DNA of 48,137 nucleotides from CAAGNP01 sp045603545 (GTDB taxonomy: Bacteria > Bacteroidota > Bacteroidia > Bacteroidales > UBA932), in NCBI GenBank assembly GCA_045603545.1, contig JAZUMG010000041.1, positions 1 to 48,137 on the forward strand. The letters are read 5' to 3'. Under the pieces are notes generated by a model that was not told the DNA's origin, ran no database searches, and saw only the letters and a program-made list of their open reading frames with translations. Shown one piece after another: positions 1-6,737 of this stretch; within the stretch, counting starts at the first letter, position 1; each line of letters starts with the position of its first letter. A program made the position numbers and the translations under genes.

Positions 1-1
1 T

Positions 2-358
2 TTATTAAAATTAGGCGTTAAAAAGTTACTTGCCGTTATTAAGAGCGAAGGACGCTATGAGTCCCTTGATAAGGAGACAAAAGAAGTTATATCCGATGAA
101 GATAAACTTTATGAGTTTTATGAATATGTCGAGGAGTATCAACAAGGCTTTGTTAATATAAGCGAAGAGGAGTATAAGTATATAGAGAGTGAGATGCGTG
201 CTGATTTTGAAAGTGAAGAGATAGCTAAGTTGGGACCGGAGAAATATTTCAGACTTTCAAGAAAAGAGATGGTTGAAGTGCATAAAATGGCATATGAAAA
301 GTCTGAGATTAAAATCAGGAAGATTGTGAAACGAAAGAGTATGACGGAACCCCAATAG
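2..358 (+). CDS. C-terminal part of an unknown protein, cut by the window start
   Basis: An open frame of 118 codons enters from the left edge and ends at TAG 356-358, so the start lies outside the window. The translated part is highly charged and helical looking, with many Glu, Lys and Tyr residues, no membrane segment, and a basic tail (KIRKIVKRK) before the stop. I do not recognise a family. Codon use is AT-rich (TTA, ATA, AGA, AAA), unlike the housekeeping genes further right. It runs toward the 3' end of the tRNA-Arg on the opposite strand, which is the usual side for integrated elements, so foreign origin is possible but unproven. Confidence 0.6.
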   Translation, partial: LLKLGVKKLLAVIKSEGRYESLDKETKEVISDEDKLYEFYEYVEEYQQGFVNISEEEYKYIESEMRADFESEEIAKLGPEKYFRLSRKEMVEVHKMAYEKSEIKIRKIVKRKSMTEPQ

Positions 359-394
359 CATTTCGGTTTAACAAATGTTTAACAAGTAAACCAA

Positions 395-426
395 AATCGC
401 GCTCCCAGATGTCTGGGAGGGCGATT
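395..426 (-). terminator. Rho-independent terminator of the tRNA-Arg transcript
   Basis: A near-perfect inverted repeat (AATCGC plus a CTCCCAGA-type stem and its complement) closes over a short loop just past the tRNA 3' end. Read on the minus strand it is followed by ATTTTGGTTT. No T run follows on the plus strand, so it most likely ends the tRNA transcript rather than the incoming partial gene. Confidence 0.75.
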
Positions 427-430
427 AGTG

Positions 431-504
431 TGATTCGGTTGGGATTCGAACCCAAGACCCACAGCTTAGAAGGCTGTTGCTCTATCCAACTGAGCTACCG
501 AACC
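431..504 (-). tRNA. tRNA-Arg (anticodon TCT)
   Basis: The minus strand folds into a 74-nt cloverleaf. The 7-bp acceptor stem is GGTTCGG with CCGAATC (one G-T pair) plus discriminator A. The D arm carries the AGCTCAGTTGGATAGAG pattern, the anticodon stem ACAGC/GCTGT encloses loop CTTCTAA, and the T arm has GGTTCGAATCC. The anticodon TCT reads AGA. CCA is not encoded, since the following bases on the minus strand are CAC. Confidence 0.96.
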
Positions 505-541
505 AGGCCACTATGTTTTCGGATTTCTCCGAAAGAGGTTG

Positions 542-571
542 CAAAGATAGGCAATTTTTACAAACTACCAA
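542..571 (-). promoter_or_regulatory. Promoter of tRNA-Arg
   Basis: On the minus strand an exact Bacteroidota -7 box, TATCTTTG (542-549), is preceded by TTG (569-571) after a 19-bp spacer, and lies 37 bp upstream of the tRNA 5' end. The intervening leader holds a small perfect hairpin at 517-534 (TTTCGGA with TCCGAAA around a 4-nt loop), which would sit in the precursor RNA. Confidence 0.75.
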
Positions 572-605
572 TTATTTAATTGCCAATTTTTCAAATTCCC
601 CTACT

Positions 606-1301
606 CTATTTCTCCCCTATGTACATACGGCATATACCCAGGGTGAAGCCTTTGTGGGTAACATTGCGGTAACCGGCCCTCTCCATCATTTTCATAAATT
701 TGTCGGGAGCAGGGAATTTGAGTACCGAGGCTGGGAGATATTCATAAGCCCCCCTGTCTCCAGATACCATTCCACCTATGGCGGGAAGTATCTTCAGGAA
801 ATATAGTTTATAGCACCAGCGGATAAAGCCATTGGATGGTACCGACAGTTCGAGAATTACACACTTTCCAGAAGGTTTGAGGACACGGTGCATCTCCTCC
901 AGCCCTTTGTCCAGATGTTCGAAGTTCCTTACTCCAAACGCCACAGAGATTCTGTCAAAAGTCCCTGTCTCAAATGGCAATTCTTCACAGTCACCCTGGA
1001 TCATAACAGCATTTACACCAGCTGCGCTGATTTTCTCACGTCCGATCTTCATCATCCCTTCTGAAAGGTCCACACCGGTAACCAGACTTCCGGACGCAGC
1101 AGTTTTGGCTATCTCTATTGTAAAATCACCTGTACCGCACGCCACATCGAGTATCTGAAGGGGTTCCGGCACATCCACAATCCTCTTCACCGCTTTCCTC
1201 CTCCAGCTCTTGTCAATATTCATCGACAGAATATGATTAAGCTTATCATAATCCGGAGCAATGTTGTCAAACAGACTCCGTATTTTCTCCTTTTTTGCCA
1301 T
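606..1301 (-). CDS. ubiE: Demethylmenaquinone methyltransferase (UbiE/MenG)
   Basis: This 231-residue class I SAM-dependent methyltransferase would carry out the last step of menaquinone synthesis, C-methylation of demethylmenaquinone, at the cytoplasmic membrane face. The start MAKKEKIRSLFDNIAPDYDKLN is typical of the family. The SAM-binding motif LDVACGTGDFT lies near residues 50-60. The family block around VAFGVRNFEHLDKGLEEMHR and VLKPSGKCVILELS is present near the middle, and length is normal. Methylation of ubiquinone precursors is unlikely in Bacteroidota, which use menaquinone. A hairpin (1320-1353) lies less than 20 nt upstream of the ATG. The gene is not tightly coupled to its neighbours. 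Confidence 0.95.
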   Translation of the reverse strand: MAKKEKIRSLFDNIAPDYDKLNHILSMNIDKSWRRKAVKRIVDVPEPLQILDVACGTGDFTIEIAKTAASGSLVTGVDLSEGMMKIGREKISAAGVNAVMIQGDCEELPFETGTFDRISVAFGVRNFEHLDKGLEEMHRVLKPSGKCVILELSVPSNGFIRWCYKLYFLKILPAIGGMVSGDRGAYEYLPASVLKFPAPDKFMKMMERAGYRNVTHKGFTLGICRMYIGEK

Positions 1302-1319
1302 AATATGCTCAGTTTCTCC

Positions 1320-1436
1320 GGCCAGGTCTGCAAAAAAGCCTCATACCTGGCCAGCTCAAAATTTATATTTGTCTAATTTTCAAAAACATACAAATTTGCA
1401 TCCGGCCAGGTCCCACACATTTTTGCAGACCTGGCC
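1320..1436. repeat. Nested inverted repeats upstream of ubiE
   Basis: A perfect 17-bp inverted repeat (GGCCAGGTCTGCAAAAA at 1320-1336 and its complement at 1420-1436) spans 117 bp. Two further copies of its 8-bp core lie inside (ACCTGGCC 1346-1353 and GGCCAGGT 1404-1411). Two local hairpins (1320-1353 and 1404-1436) or one large stem can therefore form. Between them lies AT-rich DNA with an exact TATATTTG box on the plus strand (1364-1371). The local hairpin at 1320-1353 would be in the ubiE leader if transcription starts upstream of it. Confidence 0.7.
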
Positions 1437-1455
1437 GCCGATGCACCATTTTCCA

Positions 1456-2148
1456 TCAGAACCTCAGCAGACGTACCGGATGGGGCACCTCATACGGAGT
1501 GGCACGGATGAAAATGAGCCATTGGGCCAGATAATAGGTCACCATTATCATTGCGCCTGCATTCTCCACCGGCTCCACAAAAAGGTTCCATGCCAGAACA
1601 AGGTCAGATATCACAAACAGGGCTGCGCCCAATGCATACAGCGAACTCCTCTGGAGCAATGCCATCAGGAACATACCGCATATCACCACTGCATAGGCAC
1701 CTCCGGCAATTCTCATCACACCAGCAGGGATCTCCGGTACCACAAGTGCAAATGCCACAGCCATCACTGCCAATATACAAAGGGAGAATATGCTCAGATG
1801 GACCACTGTCCTCCTACTCACCTTCCCATCCCTTTTGTCAACCTTTGCAAAATATCTCCTTACGAAAAAGAGGATATACCACAGATGTGCCACTGCAAAA
1901 AGCCCCATCTGCCAAAGGATCTCTCCGGCACTCCCGGCCACATCCCCCATTGCAGAGAAGAGCAATGCCAATGAAACTTCCCACGGTGTCAGCCATAGCG
2001 ATGCTACGAAAAGGGCAACCACAGGGTATGCCAGTTCATAGGGCAATGCCAATGGCAAAAAGAAAATTGCGACCAATGCGATAAAAAGCCCGGTAGCAGA
2101 AAATGCCATTGGCTTAACACATTTCTCACTCAATCTGAATAGTGCCAT
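1456..2148 (-). CDS. YhhN/TMEM86-family integral membrane protein
   Basis: This is a very hydrophobic protein of about 230 residues with roughly eight membrane helices. The C-terminal helix pattern, ALGAALFVISDLVLAWNLF followed by a tyrosine-rich helix with YYLAQWLI, is characteristic of the YhhN family. Family members in animals (TMEM86B) are lysoplasmalogenases; the role in bacteria is less clear, so the function here stays open. The start was set at ATG 2146-2148 (MALFRLSEK), where the family-like KP helix begins; an in-frame ATG at 2185-2187 would add 13 residues without hydrophobic character. It is transcribed toward ubiE, with the nested inverted repeats between them. Confidence 0.75.
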   Translation of the reverse strand: MALFRLSEKCVKPMAFSATGLFIALVAIFFLPLALPYELAYPVVALFVASLWLTPWEVSLALLFSAMGDVAGSAGEILWQMGLFAVAHLWYILFFVRRYFAKVDKRDGKVSRRTVVHLSIFSLCILAVMAVAFALVVPEIPAGVMRIAGGAYAVVICGMFLMALLQRSSLYALGAALFVISDLVLAWNLFVEPVENAGAMIMVTYYLAQWLIFIRATPYEVPHPVRLLRF

Positions 2149-2237
2149 AAGTTCAAAATTTGCTCTAAGATAGTACTTTGTTTGCATCCAAGGAAAAATT
2201 TAGGTAAATTGCAAACAAACATTTAAAAGCCAATACT

Positions 2238-2357
2238 ATGAAGAAGGAAAATCAATTCTACGAAGCTCCTCTGTTGGAGGTAGTCGAAATGTCGGTGGAA
2301 CAGGGTTTTGCCGCATCGCCAAATTATGATGGGTTTGAAGGGGAAGAACAATGGTAA
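2238..2357 (+). CDS. Small acidic peptide (39 aa) preceding a fimbrillin-like lipoprotein
   Basis: ATG 2238 to TAA 2355-2357 encodes 39 residues. The first part (MKKENQFYEAPLLEVVEMS) has a leader-like look, then VEQGFAASPNYD and an acidic tail ending in EEQW. There is no signal peptide or membrane segment. The pattern Y-x-x-P, two to three hydrophobics, an M/L-S-x-E-x-GF block and a tail ending near Trp is shared with the peptide at 8663-8794. Both sit directly before a lipoprotein gene (here a 31-bp gap). Shared residues and shared gene context argue that the frame is real. Function is unknown; a peptide precursor or a partner of the downstream lipoprotein are both possible. Confidence 0.65.
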   Translation: MKKENQFYEAPLLEVVEMSVEQGFAASPNYDGFEGEEQW

Positions 2358-2388
2358 CCAAATGTATAACTGATTAAAAAGGACAATT

Positions 2389-3351
2389 ATGAAAATGAGA
2401 AATATCATTATGGCAGTTATCGCATTGGTTATAACTGCTTCAGGATGTCAAAAAATTGACAGTGCCGACTCAAATAGCACAGTAAAAGTAAAGTTCACCA
2501 TCGCAGACAAACCTGTACTTGGAGACCCAGGCCAGACCAAAGCTGTCAAAACTGCTTGGGCAGAGAGGGATTCGGTCATGATAATTTTCAAACCTGCAGG
2601 GGCTACAGATTGGTATGGGCCTATAAAAAATACCCTTCATAAATTCACGACAACTTATACATCATCTGTATGGTCAGATATAACTCTCACTTCTGAAAAT
2701 ATAACTGACTTGGGCGAAAGTGGCACTTATCTGGCCATCCACCATAGAGGGGATGTAACAGCTTCAACTCTTCCCACTGAAGTAGGTACTGCACCTAACA
2801 CCTATAACGGATACCAGCTTGATGGATATAAAGGAGGAGAATTTATGTCCCATAAAGGAACTTACACATCGGACGGTACTACAATTACACTATCCACAAT
2901 AGACTTACAGCTGTATAGTTCTTTATTCCAATTTTCAGTGAGCAAAGACATTACAGATGGGAGTAGCAACCCTATATTTAATAACCTATATACTACCTGG
3001 TTCAAAAACCTGAAATTTAAATTATCCATAAAACAAAATTCAGATCCGGAAGATCTATATAGAGTTGTGGCCCTTAAAAGAGGGGTGCTTTATTTGGCTC
3101 CACAAACCACCGATGGCTTTTGGCTTGATAATTCAACAAAAACTGGTTTTGCTGAGGGGGTATTAAACGGTGAAGATGTGTCTTACTGCTTTGTATTCAA
3201 GACACCAGAAGATACACCATTTACACATTTAGTATTCTCAATTACCAATGGAGAAAATGCTTTCGCATCAATCAACATTGACAGAAATGACCATACTATC
3301 GGAATTGGGAAATCATATCGACTACCACTCACTGGATGGACCAAAGAATAA
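2389..3351 (+). CDS. Fimbrillin-like lipoprotein
   Basis: A 320-residue exported protein with a lipoprotein signal peptide: a hydrophobic stretch up to ITASGC with Cys20 as the lipidation site. The mature part begins with a Thr/Ser/Asp-rich linker, has a TKAVKTAW segment near residues 50-57 like the Lys/Arg-containing N-terminal region of Bacteroidales fimbrillins, and is beta-rich with many short hydrophobic strands. I place it in the broad FimA/Mfa1-like group by architecture rather than by a decisive motif. ATG 2389 is chosen because AAGGA lies five bases upstream. It follows the small peptide gene by 31 bp and is closed by a strong hairpin at 3374-3408, so the two probably form one transcript. 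Confidence 0.7.
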   Translation: MKMRNIIMAVIALVITASGCQKIDSADSNSTVKVKFTIADKPVLGDPGQTKAVKTAWAERDSVMIIFKPAGATDWYGPIKNTLHKFTTTYTSSVWSDITLTSENITDLGESGTYLAIHHRGDVTASTLPTEVGTAPNTYNGYQLDGYKGGEFMSHKGTYTSDGTTITLSTIDLQLYSSLFQFSVSKDITDGSSNPIFNNLYTTWFKNLKFKLSIKQNSDPEDLYRVVALKRGVLYLAPQTTDGFWLDNSTKTGFAEGVLNGEDVSYCFVFKTPEDTPFTHLVFSITNGENAFASINIDRNDHTIGIGKSYRLPLTGWTKE

Positions 3352-3373
3352 GACTGCTTATTTTTGAAGAAAG

Positions 3374-3408
3374 AGGGAGACTAATTCTTATAACAGATTA
3401 GTCTCCCT
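3374..3408 (+). terminator. Terminator after the lipoprotein gene
   Basis: A perfect 12-bp inverted repeat (AGGGAGACTAAT and ATTAGTCTCCCT) with an 11-nt loop lies 22 bp after the lipoprotein stop codon and is followed by TATATTT. Confidence 0.75.
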
Positions 3409-3411
3409 TAT

Positions 3412-3586
3412 ATTTCCGAATCGAGCGTAACGCAGAAATCACCCTTTAACAAATACCGGTCTCTCAAGTAGCCTTTTAAAGGGGGATTTCAAGGCTTGCG
3501 AAGATGAGGAAACCGGAGTTTACTCTTGTAAATGAGGATTTCCGAGTCGAGCGTAACGCAGAAATCACCCTTTAAAAGGCTACTTG
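3412..3586. repeat. Noncoding repeat element with direct and inverted arms
   Basis: A 38-bp direct repeat (core TCGAGCGTAACGCAGAAATC) is present at 3412-3449 and 3538-3575 with one mismatch. A 26-bp inverted pair, 3465-3490 and 3561-3586, also has one mismatch. Segment 3476-3490 can pair either with 3435-3449 or with 3561-3575, so two exclusive hairpins are possible. The right end enters the ferritin gene, including its TAG stop and last Lys codon. The form resembles dispersed intergenic repeats of the REP/BIME kind; no open frame is visible inside. Confidence 0.75.
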
Positions 3587-4098
3587 CCAGCTAGTGGTGC
3601 AGGCACAGTGTATACACGTGCCGCCAACTCCTTGTCCAGGATGTACATATCGTTCTTGCTGTTGCCTACTGACTCTACAGCGAAGATGATATCCCTTGCA
3701 GCCTCTTCCTCTTCCACCTGCTCCTCGATGAACCAGTTAAGTTTGCTCTCTGCTGCGTAGTCATGATCCTCTTTAGCGATGCTCATAAGGTTACGGATTA
3801 GTGCAGATACTTTCTTCTCGTGCTCAAGGGTAGATTTGAACATATCCAAAACTGAATCCCAAGTGGTCTGAACTCCCTCAATAGGTTTGAGTTCCACTTT
3901 AGCCTCTACTGAGTTAAGGTAGTTCATGAAGATACGTGCGTGAGCCTGCTCCTCCTGGAACTGGATATGGAACCAGTTGGCCACCCCTTTATAGTTTTTA
4001 TCCTCTGCATCCATAGACATTGAGAGGTACAAATATGCTGACCAAAGTTCTGCATTGATCTGGTCATTGATTGCTTTGTGTAGTTTTTCGCTGATCAT
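3580..4098 (-). CDS. ftnA: Ferritin (iron storage)
   Basis: A 172-residue bacterial non-haem ferritin that oxidises Fe(II) and stores it as a mineral in a 24-subunit shell in the cytoplasm. The di-iron ferroxidase ligands are in place: Glu17, Glu50 with His53 (motif EEQAH), Glu94 and Gln127, with Glu130 as an extra site ligand and Tyr24 nearby. Length is normal. The gene stands alone with its own promoter (4136-4166). The 3' end is odd: the last Lys codon and the TAG stop lie inside the arm of a noncoding repeat that continues to 3412. Confidence 0.97.
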   Translation of the reverse strand: MISEKLHKAINDQINAELWSAYLYLSMSMDAEDKNYKGVANWFHIQFQEEQAHARIFMNYLNSVEAKVELKPIEGVQTTWDSVLDMFKSTLEHEKKVSALIRNLMSIAKEDHDYAAESKLNWFIEEQVEEEEAARDIIFAVESVGNSKNDMYILDKELAARVYTVPAPLAGK

Positions 4099-4135
4099 AA
4101 TATGTTTATTTTTTATTTATAATTATTTCCTGTCG

Positions 4136-4166
4136 CAAATATAATATTTTTTCTGAAATATTTCAA
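4136..4166 (-). promoter_or_regulatory. Promoter of ferritin
   Basis: An exact TATATTTG -7 box (minus strand, 4136-4143) is preceded by TTG (4164-4166) after a 20-bp spacer. The start codon is about 38 bp downstream, leaving an AT-rich leader. Confidence 0.75.
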
Positions 4167-4213
4167 TAATGCACATCAAAATTCATACCTACTAAAAAGG
4201 ATATTCTCCCCCA

Positions 4214-5221
4214 CTACCCAATCTTCATATCACCATTTTTGACCCAGCCAAGTCTGGTCATTGCGAAGTGGATAAGTAAGGAAATGATAGCAGGTGCTAC
4301 GAAATGTAGCACCGCTATTTTTATTATTATGGCGGTAGAATCGCCCCCTGCTGCTGTCATATCGGCATAGGTGGCGATGGGTCCTACAAGGCCGGAGGTA
4401 CCCATACCAGCACCCAGAGCATTGTTGGTCATCCCGAATACCACAGTCGAGACAGGTCCTAGAATCGCAGCAGTGAGGGTCGGTGCAAGCCATATAATGG
4501 GTTTGCGGACAATATTGCCTATCTGAAGCATTGAGGTACCAAGTCCCTGCGAAAGGAGCCCTCCTACCCCATTGTCCTTGAAACTTATCACGGCAAATCC
4601 CACCATCTGGGCACAACACCCTACAGTGGCAGCACCGGCAGCCAACCCATCTATCCCGAGCATAATGCAGAGGGCAGCAGAACTGATAGGGAGGGTCAAA
4701 GCACACCCTACAAGGACTGAGACCACCATACCCATCAGGAAGGGGCTGAGATTTGTGGCATTGTTGATGAGGCTCCCCAGATAGAGCATAAAATCATTGA
4801 TCGGAGAGCAGCAATATCTGGCAATAAGTCCACCCACTACAATAGTGACCAGTGGGGTGAGGATGATATCCACAGGGGTCTTTTTGGAGACAAGTTCACC
4901 CACCCTCGCTGCTATTATCACTGCGAAATATGAGCCCACAGGGCCGCCAAATTTATAACCGAGTGCACCCACTATCGCTGAAGATATGGTCACAAGGGGG
5001 GCATACTTCAGACCCAGCACTATTGCAAAGCCTATACATGCACCCACTAGTGGAGAACTCGCAGAGAGGGCCTCCGCAATAAAGCCCAGAAAACCCAGGA
5101 ACTCTATTTTTGCCAACTGCCCCACAATAAGGCCTAAAATCAATGAGCAGAACAAGCCAAGAGCCATAAAGCTCAAAGCATCTACGACGTACTTCCTGAA
5201 TATCTTTTTAATGGCATCCAT
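4214..5221 (-). CDS. PfoR-type membrane transporter (PTS IIC-like family)
   Basis: A 335-residue integral membrane protein with about ten hydrophobic helices, small-residue-rich loops (LTLPISSAALCIMLG, VFGMTNNALGAGMGTSGLVG) and a short cytoplasmic N-terminus. The sequence fits the COG3641/PfoR group, whose members resemble phosphotransferase IIC permeases. No IIA, IIB or HPr gene is nearby, so sugar phosphotransfer cannot be assumed; the substrate is unknown. It stands alone and is divergent from the patatin gene, with which it shares a promoter region. Family assignment is fairly sure, function is not. Confidence 0.8.
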   Translation of the reverse strand: MDAIKKIFRKYVVDALSFMALGLFCSLILGLIVGQLAKIEFLGFLGFIAEALSASSPLVGACIGFAIVLGLKYAPLVTISSAIVGALGYKFGGPVGSYFAVIIAARVGELVSKKTPVDIILTPLVTIVVGGLIARYCCSPINDFMLYLGSLINNATNLSPFLMGMVVSVLVGCALTLPISSAALCIMLGIDGLAAGAATVGCCAQMVGFAVISFKDNGVGGLLSQGLGTSMLQIGNIVRKPIIWLAPTLTAAILGPVSTVVFGMTNNALGAGMGTSGLVGPIATYADMTAAGGDSTAIIIKIAVLHFVAPAIISLLIHFAMTRLGWVKNGDMKIG

Positions 5222-5240
5222 ATTGCTCTATTTGATGTAA

Positions 5241-5265
5241 CAAAGTTATAAATTTTCTATATTTG
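5241..5265. promoter_or_regulatory. Divergent -7 boxes for the PfoR-like and patatin genes
   Basis: TAACTTTG on the minus strand (5241-5248) faces the PfoR-like gene. TATATTTG on the plus strand (5258-5265) faces the patatin gene. The boxes are nine bases apart, so one polymerase footprint covers both. Upstream TTTG elements exist for both but at longer spacing (22-23 bp) than elsewhere in the window. Confidence 0.6.
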
Positions 5266-5285
5266 TGTAACAAATTCTGACGATC

Positions 5286-6272
5286 ATGAAACCGATTAAA
5301 CAAGATGTAGCACTTGTTCTGTCAAGCGGCGGCCCCAGAGGATTTGCATATATCGGAGCCATAGAAGAACTCGAAAGGAGGGGATACAATATAACATCAG
5401 TAGCAGGAACATCTATGGGCTCGCTGATAGGCGGCATCTATGCCACAGGGAAACTTGACGAACTCAAGGAGTGGCTGTTTGATCTCAACGCTTGGAAGGT
5501 TTTTGACCTGATGGATCTCTCCATAAGCAAGAATCATATTGTTAAGGGTGACAAGATAATAGAGGCCATCAAAGAGATTGTTCCGGACATAGATATAAAG
5601 GATCTGAAAATACCGTTCAAGGCTGTAGCGACTGACCTCTACACCGGTGAAGAGATAGTGTACAGTGAGGGGAAACTTTACGATGCCATCCGCGCATCAA
5701 TATCCATCCCATCACTTTTCAGACCTGTCAAACAAGGGCTCAGGACACTCATTGACGGTGGGATAGTGAATACCCTCCCTATAAACCATGTGGATAGAAA
5801 CGGCAAGGATATACTTGTCGCCTTTGATGTGAATGATGTGGATGTGACACAGATACAGGAATCAATAGTCCAGCGCTACAAAGACGAACAGATACGCCTT
5901 ACTCAGGAGAAAAGCAGAAAAGAGGACAACAGGCAACTTCTTGACTCTATAATGAACAACTCTACACTCACTTTCAAAGAGAGGATGAAGCTGATAGCCA
6001 TCTACGGAAGGAAAAGACTCTCTGAGAGCCTGACATCCGAAGAGACAAATGATTTTGCTTTGGGAGACAATTATTACTCCCTCCTGGGGAGGACATTCAG
6101 CCTTATGAACCACACAATAAGTGAGCTTACCCTCAAGCACTATCAGCCCGATATAGTGGTCAGGATGCCATTTGACGCATACGACGAGATATCAGACTAT
6201 TCGAGGGCAAAAGAGATATCCAAAGCGGGAAGAGAATTAATGAGGGAGGCACTTGACAAATGGGAAAAATAG
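5286..6272 (+). CDS. Patatin-like phospholipase
   Basis: A 328-residue cytoplasmic-type patatin hydrolase without a signal peptide. The oxyanion-hole loop SSGGPRGFAYIG lies at residues 13-24, the nucleophile elbow is GTSMG with Ser43, and the catalytic dyad Asp sits in IDGGIVNTLP near residue 158. The middle and C-terminal thirds are charged and helical. The expected activity is acyl ester hydrolysis of phospholipids or other lipids; the in vivo substrate is unknown. Its last 13 bp overlap the ybaK start, so the two are translationally coupled. Confidence 0.92.
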   Translation: MKPIKQDVALVLSSGGPRGFAYIGAIEELERRGYNITSVAGTSMGSLIGGIYATGKLDELKEWLFDLNAWKVFDLMDLSISKNHIVKGDKIIEAIKEIVPDIDIKDLKIPFKAVATDLYTGEEIVYSEGKLYDAIRASISIPSLFRPVKQGLRTLIDGGIVNTLPINHVDRNGKDILVAFDVNDVDVTQIQESIVQRYKDEQIRLTQEKSRKEDNRQLLDSIMNNSTLTFKERMKLIAIYGRKRLSESLTSEETNDFALGDNYYSLLGRTFSLMNHTISELTLKHYQPDIVVRMPFDAYDEISDYSRAKEISKAGRELMREALDKWEK

Positions 6273-6733
6273 AGAAGACCAATGCTGCCCGACTCCTTGA
6301 CAAAGCAGGGATAACATATGAGCTTATCCCTTATGAAGTGGATGAATCGAATCTTGCGGCAGAACATGTTGCAGAACAACTTGGGCAGAACATAGAACAG
6401 GTATTCAAGACACTTGTCCTGAGAGGGGACAGGAACGGTCTTTTTGTCTGTGTCATCCCTGGTAATTTTGAAGTGGATCTGAAGGTGGCGGCCAAGATAT
6501 CGGGCAATAAAAACTGCGATCTCATCCCAATGAAAGAGCTTCTCCCAAATACAGGCTATATCCGTGGAGGGTGCACCCCTATCGGAATGAAAAAGCCATA
6601 TCCCACCTTCATACACGAATCTGCCCTCCTTTACGACCACATCTACATAAGTGCAGGTCTCAGAGGACTCCAGTTAAGGATATCACCCCAAGACCTGCTT
6701 GACTTTACCGGGGCAGAGATCTACCCCATATAA
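6260..6733 (+). CDS. ybaK: YbaK/EbsC-type Cys-tRNA(Pro) deacylase
   Basis: A 157-residue YbaK-superfamily protein that by family role removes cysteine mischarged on tRNA(Pro) in trans. The N-terminus KTNAARLLDKAGITYELIPY, the FKTLVL strand carrying the conserved Lys50, and the glycine-rich YIRGGCTPIGMKK loop match the YbaK subfamily rather than the ProRS-embedded INS domain. Length is normal. It overlaps the patatin gene by 13 bp, and its stop lies 4 bp from the convergent lipoprotein stop, leaving no room for a terminator. Confidence 0.93.
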   Translation: MGKIEKTNAARLLDKAGITYELIPYEVDESNLAAEHVAEQLGQNIEQVFKTLVLRGDRNGLFVCVIPGNFEVDLKVAAKISGNKNCDLIPMKELLPNTGYIRGGCTPIGMKKPYPTFIHESALLYDHIYISAGLRGLQLRISPQDLLDFTGAEIYPI

Positions 6734-6737
6734 TCTG

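Noticed and set aside
477..806. Open frame on the plus strand across the tRNA and the end of ubiE
   Set aside because: It runs through the tRNA-Arg and is antisense to ubiE; no coding signal of its own.
3412..3586. Possible CRISPR array
   Set aside because: Only two direct copies with an inverted arm between them, no regular spacers and no cas genes.
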